Made by a program: the position numbers and the translations under genes
Part shown: piece after piece, positions 17,411 through 24,287 of the stretch
How positions within the stretch are numbered: position 1 is the stretch's first letter
Layout of the letters: each line of letters begins with the position of its first letter
Source: Thermoplasmatota archaeon
GTDB taxonomy: Archaea; Thermoplasmatota; E2; DHVEG-1
DNA: 28,003 nt
Direction of reading: 5' to 3'
NCBI GenBank assembly: GCA_018334795.1
Contig: JAGXLH010000007.1
Location: 1-28,003, forward strand
Notes under the pieces: model-generated
The model's database searches: none
Seen by the model: the letters and a program-made list of their open reading frames with translations, nothing else
What the model was told of the DNA's origin: nothing

Positions 17411-17477
17411 GGAGGCGGGGAGAGGGGGATGAGATGGGAAAATCCCCCTCGAAAAGGAGGCCACAAGGGGCGGAGGG
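17411..17477. ncRNA. GC-rich hairpin island, RNA candidate of unknown class
   Basis: The 160-base gap between two convergent genes contains a sharply GC-rich purine-biased island. A perfect 9-bp stem GAGGGGGAT/ATCCCCCTC (17422-17430 and 17442-17450) has an 11-nt loop holding GAGATGGGAA, a 10-mer also present in the RNA candidate at 2403-2412. Further G-rich blocks follow at 17456-17477, then T-rich sequence. TTTTAAAA at 17403-17410 could be a TATA box, but would place the start inside the loop, so orientation is unclear. An inverted repeat TTGAGA/TCTCAA lies upstream (17355-17380). It could be an sRNA, a 3' UTR structure or a terminator. Confidence 0.35.
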
Positions 17478-17496
17478 TACGTTTTCTTTATTCTTT

Positions 17497-17694
17497 TTAA
17501 ATCTCAATCTTTTTTACAGCTCGAATATGATGAAACGGAAGTTGAACCATGCCATTTTCATTTTCAAGTATCATGATTTTTTTCTGAATGTTAACGTTTC
17601 TAACATAACCACTTTGCACAATACCTTTTGAATCTTCAGAGGAAATCAATGCAACTTTGCAATATGAACCAGTTATATCCTTTAAGATGTTCAT
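17497..17694 (-). CDS. small unidentified protein, probably beta-rich
   Basis: A 65-residue basic protein alternating hydrophobic and polar residues in a pattern of five short strands (for example YCKVALIS, SGYVRNVNI, KKIMILEN, MVQLPFHHIRAVKKIEI). This would suit a small barrel such as an Sm-like or KOW-like fold; this is a guess from pattern, not a recognised motif. Its ATG overlaps the stop of the preceding small gene (ATGA), so translation is probably coupled. I do not recognise the family. Confidence 0.65.
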   Translation of the reverse strand: MNILKDITGSYCKVALISSEDSKGIVQSGYVRNVNIQKKIMILENENGMVQLPFHHIRAVKKIEI

Positions 17695-17816
17695 GCAGAA
17701 TGCAACTCCTGTTTATTGGAAGAATTTTTCATGGTTTCTTCCTTTCGAGCACGTTTTTTTATCAAATACAACCAGTTATCTACCTCTTTTTCATCATTTG
17801 TCATCTCAACCATCAT
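17691..17816 (-). CDS. very small charged protein, leaderless
   Basis: A 41-codon frame starting MMVEMTNDEKEVDNW and rich in Lys and Glu, likely one helix. A longer in-frame ORF extends upstream to 17951, but its added N-terminus is an implausible Phe/Ile-rich stretch. A TATA-like TTTATATAATAAT at 17833-17846 predicts transcription starting within a base or two of ATG 17816, giving a leaderless mRNA. The stop overlaps the ATG of the next gene, so the two form a mini-operon. Function unknown. Confidence 0.55.
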   Translation of the reverse strand: MMVEMTNDEKEVDNWLYLIKKRARKEETMKNSSNKQELHSA

Positions 17817-17947
17817 GATAAAGTTTGTCAAGATTATTATATAAACATATGCTGAAAAACAAATCTTTTGACAAAATAACATTACAAAAATCTTTAATGA
17901 AAAGTACCTATGACCAAAGAGAAAAAAGAACGATAGTTCGGAAAGGA

Positions 17948-18337
17948 TCATTCAGTATCTTGAGTAACATCCTCAGCCTTTTTTACCTTTTTTAAGGTAA
18001 CGTTAATAATATCTCCATATTTCCAATTCCGGGACAAAAAGTCAATTTCTGATTCCACATGGATCAAACGACGGGGATCGTATTTTTGTTTTCCCTTAAA
18101 CATTGGCGGCATTACCTGTTTTAACATTTGAGACAACTGTTGCTGCATCTCAGGAGGAAAAGGAGAACCATTTGGCCCTACTCCACTTACTTGAATTGGT
18201 GGCTGATTTGTTTCATGAGGCTGATCATATTCAAGTGGATCAACTGGTTCCATAACCACTTCAACATATGCTTTTTTCTGCTCACTCGGTTTGATTGCTT
18301 TAATCTGATACGGTAAGGTTACTTTATCTTCAACCAT
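17948..18337 (-). CDS. unidentified soluble protein with Pro/Gln-rich middle
   Basis: A 129-residue protein. The N-terminal part (DKVTLPYQIKAIKPSEQ) and the C-terminal part (HVESEIDFLSRNWKYGDIIN) look like short beta regions, separated by a Pro-, Gln- and Met-rich linker of about 50 residues (GSPFPPEMQQQLSQMLKQVM). No signal peptide, no cysteine. ATG 18337 is chosen over the upstream GTG because GAGGAG lies five bases before it. I do not recognise the family. The same strand carries the two small genes 130 bases downstream, which have their own promoter. Confidence 0.7.
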   Translation of the reverse strand: MVEDKVTLPYQIKAIKPSEQKKAYVEVVMEPVDPLEYDQPHETNQPPIQVSGVGPNGSPFPPEMQQQLSQMLKQVMPPMFKGKQKYDPRRLIHVESEIDFLSRNWKYGDIINVTLKKVKKAEDVTQDTE

Positions 18338-18426
18338 ATACACTCCTCATAAGACGGGTAGTATAAGAGCATTTTCATAAATGCACCCCTTAAGGACAAA
18401 AGGTATTTATTGATAGAACCATACGA

Positions 18427-18990
18427 TTATAAAAATGAAAAGATAATAATCCAACTTATCACGTTTGCAAGAACCATATATCCAGCTAAAAATGATGATG
18501 CAACAAATCTAAGATCAAACCATTTCATCCCAATTAAAAAAGTGACGATGAACACTATTCCTGCGATGAACAGTAAACTACCAATTGAAGAACCAAGTAA
18601 CCATTCAGAAAGAATGCCAAAAGCACTCAATAAGAACACGCCACTAATCAATCTATATCGAGAAATACTGGTAAACCATGGTTCTTTTTGCAACTTGACC
18701 ATGACAAGTAAAAACAATCCGGCATACAAAAATAACATATTCGCTGCAAAATCAAGGAAACTAACTAAAATAAGCCATATCACAAATCCTGGTTGTTGAA
18801 CATCATTGATTGCAGCCGCCGGTTCAAAAGAAGGAGTTGTTTCAGGATAAACAGGTATCGGATTGGCAGAACAAGTTGAAAATAAAACACTCGTTAAAAC
18901 CATAAAAAACAAGAGAGATAACGAAAACAACAATGTTTCACTCATTTTAACGTAAAATACCAATCTGTTTTTCGTATTTGTTTGACTCAT
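18427..18990 (-). CDS. small multi-pass membrane protein of unknown function
   Basis: A 187-residue protein with about five hydrophobic segments. After the first there is a short external loop (SANPIPVYPETTPSFEPAAA) with a Cys, and a basic loop (QKEPWFTSISRYR) lies midway. No catalytic motif is evident. ATG 18990 is chosen over upstream in-frame ATGs at 19014 and 19044 because a TATA-like box at 19016-19023 predicts transcription starting a few bases before 18990. It is divergent from the HAD phosphatase gene 59 bases away. Confidence 0.75.
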   Translation of the reverse strand: MSQTNTKNRLVFYVKMSETLLFSLSLLFFMVLTSVLFSTCSANPIPVYPETTPSFEPAAAINDVQQPGFVIWLILVSFLDFAANMLFLYAGLFLLVMVKLQKEPWFTSISRYRLISGVFLLSAFGILSEWLLGSSIGSLLFIAGIVFIVTFLIGMKWFDLRFVASSFLAGYMVLANVISWIIIFSFL

Positions 18991-19015
18991 ACTTAAAATA
19001 TTATCATCCTTCATC

Positions 19016-19023
19016 TTTAAAAA
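19016..19023. promoter_or_regulatory. TATA-like box shared by divergent genes
   Basis: TTTAAAAA lies midway between ATG 18990 (minus) and ATG 19050 (plus). Counting about 26 bases either way gives starts near 18993 and 19045, three to five bases before each ATG, so one AT-rich box may serve both genes with near-leaderless mRNAs. Confidence 0.4.
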
Positions 19024-19049
19024 TACATGGTCTATACTATTCAATTATT

Positions 19050-19715
19050 ATGAAAAACTCTTTAAAAAACCCAATTCTCTCCTTTGATTTAGACGGAACC
19101 CTCATGAAACCAGGATTTGGAGATAAAGTCTGGTTGGAAGGACTACCAAACATCTATGCAATCACACACAACATTTCATCTGAAGAAGCAAAAAACCAGT
19201 TAATAACCGCATACGATGCCATTGGAAACGAAAGGCGAGAATGGTATGATTTAACCTATTGGATACATAAACTCAATTTAGATATTACGCCAAATGATCT
19301 TCTGAACACCTTTTCAAAATACATCCAGCCATATCCAGAAGTTCCAGATCTTATTAACCATCTTTCTAAAAACTATACTCTTATTGTTAGTTCTGCAGCA
19401 ATGAAACCATTCATAGTTATTGAATTAAAAACTGCTAGGCTCAGCGATTACTTTACAGAATTATTTTCAGCTACTTCAGATACAAAAACCGTAAAAAAAG
19501 ATCCATTTTTTTATCAAATGATTAGTCAAAAAATGAATCGCGATCCAAAAGAAATCATTCACGTGGGAGATAACAAACAATTTGATTACCTTTCACCAAA
19601 AAAAGCAGGATTACACGCTATATACCTAGATAGAACCAATGATGAAACGGGAGATCAGATCATCAATTCATTAACTAAGTTTGAAGACTATGTTCAACAA
19701 TATCCATTCAAATAA
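19050..19715 (+). CDS. HAD-superfamily phosphatase
   Basis: A 221-residue haloacid dehalogenase-type hydrolase, probably a cytosolic phosphatase. Motif I SFDLDGTLM supplies the nucleophile and acid Asp. Motif II is VSSAA, motif III Lys lies in TVKKDPFF, and motif IV is HVGDNKQFDYLSPKKAG with two Asp for Mg2+. A helical cap (about 30-110) sits between motifs I and II, as in the phosphoglycolate phosphatase-like subgroup. An upstream in-frame ATG (18978) is rejected because it overlaps the divergent gene and precedes the predicted promoter. Substrate unknown. Confidence 0.9.
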   Translation: MKNSLKNPILSFDLDGTLMKPGFGDKVWLEGLPNIYAITHNISSEEAKNQLITAYDAIGNERREWYDLTYWIHKLNLDITPNDLLNTFSKYIQPYPEVPDLINHLSKNYTLIVSSAAMKPFIVIELKTARLSDYFTELFSATSDTKTVKKDPFFYQMISQKMNRDPKEIIHVGDNKQFDYLSPKKAGLHAIYLDRTNDETGDQIINSLTKFEDYVQQYPFK

Positions 19716-19726
19716 AAATATTCTTT

Positions 19727-20458
19727 TTACTGTTGAAAATATACCTGTTCGAAAGTACAAATCGTTTTTGCTAACAAATATGATGCAGTATGTGATTCTG
19801 AGTCAATAGAGATCTTATGCTCAATTAGATTAGACGCAAGATGAAAATCACCATGTGGAAACCCTCCAATTACCACAGTCAATGGTGAACTCTCATTGTA
19901 TTTGCACATTTGAAATAAAGATGATTTTTTACCTTGTTCCCATAACAAAAAAGTTTCACCTTTTTGTTCAGATAACAATTCATCTAAAGATTTAGATTCG
20001 ATAGAGAGTAAGACTTCATTTGCTGTTTCGATACAACTTTTCTTTAATAATTGCTCCATCAGACCAATAAAACGATGATATTGACGAGGTAACCGTGTTT
20101 TTGGATTTATCCAAATGATCTTTTCATTTCGAGTGTGAATATAAAACTGAAGCAATGCTTTTTTATTGATTGCAGAATCCAATGCAAAAAGAGCACAACG
20201 ATGAGCAATATCTGGTCTTCCCCTTCGGGAACTGTCTGGTAACTTTTTCATGGCAGCATGATGATAACTGGCATCGAGTAATAATTCAGACGCAGGTTTA
20301 TTTTTTGATTTTGCATATGATTTAATTTGCGGATGAAATTGGATTTTAGATGGAATTTGTTCGATTTCTGATTCAGCAAGAATCAACGTCAACTTTTGTT
20401 TTTCATCTTCAGTAGCAGTATTCATGGTTTCCAAAAAATCATATGGATTAATAATCAT
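19727..20458 (-). CDS. nep1: Nep1, 16S rRNA pseudouridine N1-methyltransferase
   Basis: A 243-residue SPOUT-fold methyltransferase. Nep1 (EMG1) transfers a methyl group from S-adenosylmethionine to N1 of a pseudouridine in helix 35 of small-subunit rRNA and assists subunit assembly, in archaea and eukaryotes. Family blocks seen in order: LLLDASYHHAAMKKL, RRGRPDIAH, LLQFYIHTRNEKIIWI, TRLPRQYHRFIGLMEQLL and the cofactor-knot region VVIGGFPHGDF. Length matches the archaeal protein. The gene follows the amidotransferase-like gene by 45 bases on the same strand and is convergent with the HAD gene. Confidence 0.93.
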   Translation of the reverse strand: MIINPYDFLETMNTATEDEKQKLTLILAESEIEQIPSKIQFHPQIKSYAKSKNKPASELLLDASYHHAAMKKLPDSSRRGRPDIAHRCALFALDSAINKKALLQFYIHTRNEKIIWINPKTRLPRQYHRFIGLMEQLLKKSCIETANEVLLSIESKSLDELLSEQKGETFLLWEQGKKSSLFQMCKYNESSPLTVVIGGFPHGDFHLASNLIEHKISIDSESHTASYLLAKTICTFEQVYFQQ

Positions 20459-20503
20459 TTAAATAAGATGGTCATTTTGCAATTTGTAAAAAAATAACAG
20501 TGA

Positions 20504-21460
20504 TTATGTGTTTACTATTGGTAATTCCTTAGCAAGCCATAATACATTGCGTATATAGATATCATGAGCTTTTCTATTACCGACAGTGAACTCCGCATGC
20601 AATGGTGAAAGAACAACTCTTCCAAATCCATAGGTGCTTGCAACGATTGCTTTCGTGTGTTTGATATCACGATCGTAAGGTTTATCCGGTCTTTGAAACG
20701 AAGCAATAGTGATTACTTTAGGCATGAACAAATTGTTACTTATCGGCCCAGCGACAAGAGGTGCATTTCCAAGCATCATGCGAACTGAGGAACCCATGTA
20801 TGGTTCCTGAATCGGTGGAAACGTCCTATGAACATGAATGCGACCCCTAGAAATAGGAAGACGAGATAAAAATTGGATCATATTAAGCGTTGAGAAGTAT
20901 TTTGGATTTTTAATAATCGACTGTAATGCGGATGCGTCAGTGTACACATTGACTAATCCAAGCATTGGCGATAATTCATTATAACCAAGCAAACGTGTGA
21001 TTAAGGCGTTATATTGCACATTCATGTGTTTTACGCCAAGTGATCCAAATGTTGAATCTCCACAGATGCCATAAAATCCTCCACCACGTCTCACATATTT
21101 ACGGAGTTCATGTCTGTATCTAAAAGGAGTGAACCATCCACCAACGCCTCCAGGCGCAATAACAACGTCAATTCGTTTCCATCGAAGTTTTCCACTTTGT
21201 ACATCTCCATGATTCCATGAATCCCAGAATTCAAAAACTTTTACGTTAACATCATATCGTTTTGCTTCCATTTTCAAACAATAAGTATGGATTAATGTTG
21301 ATATTTTGGAAGTTAGCGATTTGTCCAAAAAATCCCAGTTTTGACGAATAATTGCCACTCTTATGGTTGGTTTCCTATCGAATAGTGCATTTGAACTTGG
21401 TACTAGCGCAGGTAAGAAAAGGAGTGTAAGAATGAAAATAGTAAGTATCTTAATAGTCAT
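20504..21460 (-). CDS. exported class I glutamine-amidotransferase-like protein
   Basis: A 318-residue exported protein with a signal peptide (about 3-25, ending SSNA). The mature part resembles class I glutamine amidotransferase-like (BPL-N/DJ-1/PfpI superfamily) proteins: VVIAPGGVGGWFTPF, then the nucleophile elbow GGGFYGICGDSTFGS with a Cys, and a late VVLSPLHAEFT giving the His-Glu pair of the triad. Such a triad suggests a hydrolase acting at the cell surface, but the substrate is unknown. ATG 21460 is chosen over the upstream ATG at 21493 because AAAGGGA lies before it and the hydrophobic core follows directly. Confidence 0.78.
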   Translation of the reverse strand: MTIKILTIFILTLLFLPALVPSSNALFDRKPTIRVAIIRQNWDFLDKSLTSKISTLIHTYCLKMEAKRYDVNVKVFEFWDSWNHGDVQSGKLRWKRIDVVIAPGGVGGWFTPFRYRHELRKYVRRGGGFYGICGDSTFGSLGVKHMNVQYNALITRLLGYNELSPMLGLVNVYTDASALQSIIKNPKYFSTLNMIQFLSRLPISRGRIHVHRTFPPIQEPYMGSSVRMMLGNAPLVAGPISNNLFMPKVITIASFQRPDKPYDRDIKHTKAIVASTYGFGRVVLSPLHAEFTVGNRKAHDIYIRNVLWLAKELPIVNT

Positions 21461-21493
21461 GCCTGTCCCTTTTGATATTATACTTGTTTGCAT

Positions 21494-21890
21494 AATATAA
21501 TTCTTTCCCTCTTTAGCGACAATATGTCTGATGATTCCTATTTTTAATATATACGAAGAGAGAGGAGCCTGTAGAGGGGGGTATTATTCAAAAATGAGGA
21601 TTTTCTTATTGGTATGGATAAGGAAAGGGAGATTGGCAAGCTTATTTGTGAGAAAAATAGACTGATTTTTAACAATTATTTTCAACCGCCTTTACAAACC
21701 CCAATAAAAGTGTGTTATCCCGAAATAAACCAATGAATACAAATAAGAGAATTTCTATTCATTCTTATGTGGATGGGATCAAGAAACATTAGCGAATACC
21801 GTATCAATTGATGTTTTTCAATGGATTGTAATAAATTTTTTTAAAGATCTTTCTTCCACCAATATAAGATGAAAAGGACCGGATGCATTC
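21494..21890. other. long intergenic region between divergent genes
   Basis: About 400 bases. Seen: a TATA-like TTTTTAATATATAC at 21541-21554 followed by a purine-rich GGAGCCTG/GAGGGGGG block (21565-21581), a possible short ORF at 21614-21736, and AT-rich sequence up to the kinase gene with TTTTTTTAAAG near 21835-21846 as a likely promoter element. No tRNA, repeat array or strong hairpin noticed. Confidence 0.4.
21614..21736 (+). CDS. possible 40-residue small protein
   Basis: A short open frame beginning MDKEREIGKLICEKN and ending in IKVCYPEINQ. The first half has a plausible helix composition, and a TATA-like box with a purine-rich tract lies upstream (21541-21581). The nearest GAGG is 15 bases before the ATG, too far for a good ribosome site. 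It may equally be chance or a decayed gene. Confidence 0.2.
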   Translation: MDKEREIGKLICEKNRLIFNNYFQPPLQTPIKVCYPEINQ

Positions 21891-23546
21891 ATGGGTAAAG
21901 AACTCTCGATCATAGAAGAAATGCAACAATGGGAAAAAAACCAGTCCAATCAATCAGAACAACCATGTAGCCAAATTGCTGATGAATTCTCGCATTTAGA
22001 AAGATCTCAAGGTTCTAACAAACAAATTGAAGAACAACCATCAGAGATAAAAAGAGAACATACGAATCAAAATTTTTACAAAATGCTCATTGATAATCTC
22101 ATCGAAGGCATTCTTATTTTAGATTTCAAAGGAACTGTTCTTTTTGCTAATAAAGCAGTAGCAAACATGATTGGATTTCCAGATGCAGGACAAGCAATCG
22201 GAAAAAATGCCCTTGATTTCGTTGATAAAAAGTATCACAAACGAATTATTAAGGATCAACTTCTCGTAAGAATGGGTAAAGGCGGATTTCTAGACAGTTA
22301 TCAAATCAACACCCTTCATGGAAAAAAAATGTGGGTAGAAGGAATAGGCTGCATCATCAATTACAAAGGGAAAAAAGCAAATGTAGTCTTCCTACGAAAT
22401 ATTTCAGATCGTCGAAAAACATGGGACAGTCTCATCAAACTTGAAAAAAAATATCGAGCAATTGCAGAAATGTCTGCAGATGGGATCCTTACGTTAGATA
22501 CACTAGGATCTATTCGATATGTTAATCCTTCTCTTCAAACCATTACCAAATACAAAGAATCTATTCTCATAGGAAAATTATTTAGGGAACTCTTATCTGA
22601 TGATAGTATCTATCAATTTCAACAACTCCTTTTGGATGTCCGTTCAAAATCTAGATCGATTAAGCATGTGGAACTGGAAATAACTGACGCTAAAGACAAT
22701 ATGGTTCCAATTGAACTAAGTATTTCCCCATTATTCAAAGAAGGATTAATTCAAGGATTTGTTTGCACGGTTCATGATATAACTGATCGGAAAAGAGCTC
22801 AAGAAGAAATGAGAAAATCAGAACAATTAAAAACGGAATTCATGAACATTGCAGCTCATGAGTTAAAATCACCCGTGACACCAATAAAAGGATATCTTGA
22901 TTTAATCATTTCTGACGATAAAACTGATGAGAAAATAAAAAAATGGGCAAAAGTATCCCTCAGAAATGCTGAACGATTATTACTCCTCGTTAATGATATC
23001 CTAGATGTTTCTCGATTAGATAATGACAGTATGCGATTTGAAATGAAAAGATTTTCCACTTCAGATCTTCTCAATGAAATCGTGGAAGATATGAGACCAA
23101 GTATTGAAGGAAAAGGACTAACTTTTTCTGTTTCTCTCCCAAACGAACTACCAGAAATTTTAGGAGATTTTCATCGCTTACAACAAGTTTTGAAGAACTT
23201 ATTTACCAATGCACTAAAATTCACAGATGATGGAACAATTGGTTTATCTGTATCAACTGATGGTGGTTCTGTTTGTATAATGGTTTCAGATACTGGAATT
23301 GGTATCGATCAAGATGAATTGGAAACGATCTTTAAAAAGTTTTATCAGGCAGACACGGCTGAGAGTAGAAAACATGAAGGTACAGGATTAGGTTTATTTA
23401 TCTGCAAGGAGATAATAAAAAAACATAAGGGTACTATTAGTGCGGATAGCAATCCTGGTGAAGGTAGCACATTTACTATTACTTTACCAATACTAGGTGG
23501 TAAAGAAGATGATAACTGTCAACCAATTGAACAAATGAACGTCTGA
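21891..23546 (+). CDS. soluble PAS-PAS sensor histidine kinase
   Basis: A 551-residue kinase without membrane segments, so it senses a cytosolic signal. The first 55 residues are polar and Gln/Glu-rich. PAS domains occupy about 60-180 (DNLIEGILILDFKGTVLFAN) and 185-305 (MSADGILTLDTLGSIRYVN). The HisKA helix carries the phosphoacceptor His323 in NIAAHELKSPVTPIKGYL. The ATPase domain shows the N box (LKNLFTNALKFTDDG, Asn near 440), G1 (VSDTGIGID), F box (FKKFYQAD) and G2 (GTGLGLFICKEI). Such kinases are frequent in Euryarchaeota and often orphan; no receiver-domain protein is encoded in the window. The gene is followed after 27 bases by a zinc-ribbon gene. Confidence 0.95.
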   Translation: MGKELSIIEEMQQWEKNQSNQSEQPCSQIADEFSHLERSQGSNKQIEEQPSEIKREHTNQNFYKMLIDNLIEGILILDFKGTVLFANKAVANMIGFPDAGQAIGKNALDFVDKKYHKRIIKDQLLVRMGKGGFLDSYQINTLHGKKMWVEGIGCIINYKGKKANVVFLRNISDRRKTWDSLIKLEKKYRAIAEMSADGILTLDTLGSIRYVNPSLQTITKYKESILIGKLFRELLSDDSIYQFQQLLLDVRSKSRSIKHVELEITDAKDNMVPIELSISPLFKEGLIQGFVCTVHDITDRKRAQEEMRKSEQLKTEFMNIAAHELKSPVTPIKGYLDLIISDDKTDEKIKKWAKVSLRNAERLLLLVNDILDVSRLDNDSMRFEMKRFSTSDLLNEIVEDMRPSIEGKGLTFSVSLPNELPEILGDFHRLQQVLKNLFTNALKFTDDGTIGLSVSTDGGSVCIMVSDTGIGIDQDELETIFKKFYQADTAESRKHEGTGLGLFICKEIIKKHKGTISADSNPGEGSTFTITLPILGGKEDDNCQPIEQMNV

Positions 23547-23573
23547 TTTGATCAACATAAAAGAGGATATAAC

Positions 23574-23912
23574 ATGAAAAGAACTTGTCCTAAATGTCAA
23601 AGTAAAGCAGTTCGATTATATCGAAGTGTCACCAAAAATGGTAAACGAACATGGGAACCAGTTGCTTGGCATTGTTCCTCATGTAGATACACATATTACA
23701 TTGCTAAAGAGACATTAATTTATGATGCTGGTGGGAAACAATATGATCCATCATTTGAATCTCATTGCCCATATTGTAAAGATAAATTGCTTCGATTGTA
23801 CCGACATAAAAACCCCTTACATGGACGTCAACAGTGGAATAGTGTTGGATGGTACTGCAAACGATGCAAATATACTTGGATGGATAAGAAAGAAGAAAAA
23901 GTAACGGTTTAA
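23574..23912 (+). CDS. tandem zinc-ribbon protein
   Basis: A 112-residue protein made of two homologous zinc ribbons. The first uses CPKC (5,8) and CSSC (34,37); the second uses CPYC (65,68) and CKRC (95,98). Both share RLYR after the first knuckle and an aromatic tail after the second (YTYY, YTW), showing internal duplication. An AAGAGGA lies eight bases upstream of the ATG, and the gene starts 27 bases after the kinase stop, so co-transcription is likely. Such small ribbons bind nucleic acid or protein; a link with kinase signalling is only contextual. Confidence 0.82.
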   Translation: MKRTCPKCQSKAVRLYRSVTKNGKRTWEPVAWHCSSCRYTYYIAKETLIYDAGGKQYDPSFESHCPYCKDKLLRLYRHKNPLHGRQQWNSVGWYCKRCKYTWMDKKEEKVTV

Positions 23913-23999
23913 CTCTTTTGATTAGGCGTTATTTTATCCTAAATTATTAAATAGAACTTGTTGTTTAGGGCAAGGCATACGAATAGAGGAACAAAAAAC

Positions 24000-24098
24000 A
24001 TGAAACGTAGTTCAAGAGTATGGAAAAAGAAAGGCAACATGCGCTGGAAATGGCGAAAGAAACGAATGAAAAGAGAAAAGAAAAACCGCCGTAAATAA
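24000..24098 (+). CDS. rpl41e: probable ribosomal protein eL41 (32 residues)
   Basis: A 32-codon frame starting MKRSSRVWKKKGN and continuing MRWKWRKKRMKREKKNRRK. Nearly all residues are Lys or Arg with interspersed Trp, the pattern of archaeal and eukaryotic eL41, the smallest ribosomal protein (about 25 residues, bridging the subunits). The MRWKWRKKRM core matches closely; the usual C-terminal RARSK is absent and the N-terminus is longer. GAGGA lies nine bases before the ATG, and a TATA-like AAATTATTAAATAG (about 23940-23953) sits 25 bases before a start near 23973. An internal ATG at 24039 is an alternative start. The tRNA-Trp gene begins 17 bases after the stop. Confidence 0.65.
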   Translation: MKRSSRVWKKKGNMRWKWRKKRMKREKKNRRK

Positions 24099-24115
24099 CC
24101 CTTACCACTTTCATT

Positions 24116-24256
24116 GGGGGCATGGTGTAACCCGGCATCATTGTGGGCTCCAGTTAAGGTATGATTGCAAGAGGGTCATCTGATTTGATGATGAATAACT
24201 GGAGCAATGACCTGAGAAGAGACCCGCCGACCTGGGTTCAAATCCCAGTGCCCCCA
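24116..24256 (+). tRNA. tRNA-Trp (CCA) with 68-nt intron at 37/38
   Basis: Acceptor stem GGGGGCA/TGCCCCC (24116-24122, 24249-24255) is perfect, with discriminator A at 24256 and no encoded CCA. The D arm resembles other archaeal tRNA-Trp (24125-24141). The anticodon stem is 24143-24147 with 24223-24227 and the anticodon CCA is at 24150-24152. The T stem CTGGG/CCCAG encloses TTCAAAT. The intron spans 24154-24221, after the nucleotide 3' of the anticodon. A bulge-helix-bulge can be drawn: bulges AG|T (24152-24154) and AG|A (24220-24222) with a four-pair central helix containing one C-A mismatch. Removing it leaves a 73-nt tRNA. There is no independent promoter at the right distance, so it is likely co-transcribed with the eL41-like gene. 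Confidence 0.95.
24161..24210 (+). ncRNA. box C/D guide RNA inside the tRNA-Trp intron
   Basis: Elements in order: box C ATGATTG (24161-24167), 12-nt guide (24168-24179), box D' CTGA (24180-24183), 4-nt linker, box C' ATGATGA (24188-24194), 12-nt guide (24195-24206), box D ATGA (24207-24210). In the terminal kink-turn the usual G-C pair between C and D becomes T-A (T in ATGATTG, A in ATGA), so the deviations compensate. The second guide has a 10-base perfect match (TAACTGGAGC to 24147-24156) placing the fifth base before D opposite C34. The first guide matches 24221-24225 over five bases and places the fifth base before D' opposite C39. Haloarchaeal tRNA-Trp introns are known to guide 2'-O-methylation at positions 34 and 39. 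Confidence 0.85.
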
Positions 24257-24287
24257 CTCCTCTACAATTAAGAAAAGGTGAAAAAAA

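Noticed and set aside
17371..17631. An 86-codon plus-strand frame through the GC-rich island
   Set aside because: It crosses a structured island and the antisense of a small gene; composition is not protein-like.
17817..17951. N-terminal extension of the small charged protein up to 17951
   Set aside because: The TATA box at 17833-17846 lies inside it, and the added residues look like translated AT-rich spacer.
21594..21665. ATG at 21594 as start of a small gene
   Set aside because: The frame stops after 23 codons (TGA at 21663-21665) and has no recognisable features.
24212..24215. CTGA at 24212-24215 as box D of the intron guide
   Set aside because: It is the consensus box, but it gives a 17-nt spacer and N+5 would point to position 25. 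ATGA at 24207-24210 gives a 12-nt spacer, points to C34 and pairs correctly with the deviant box C.
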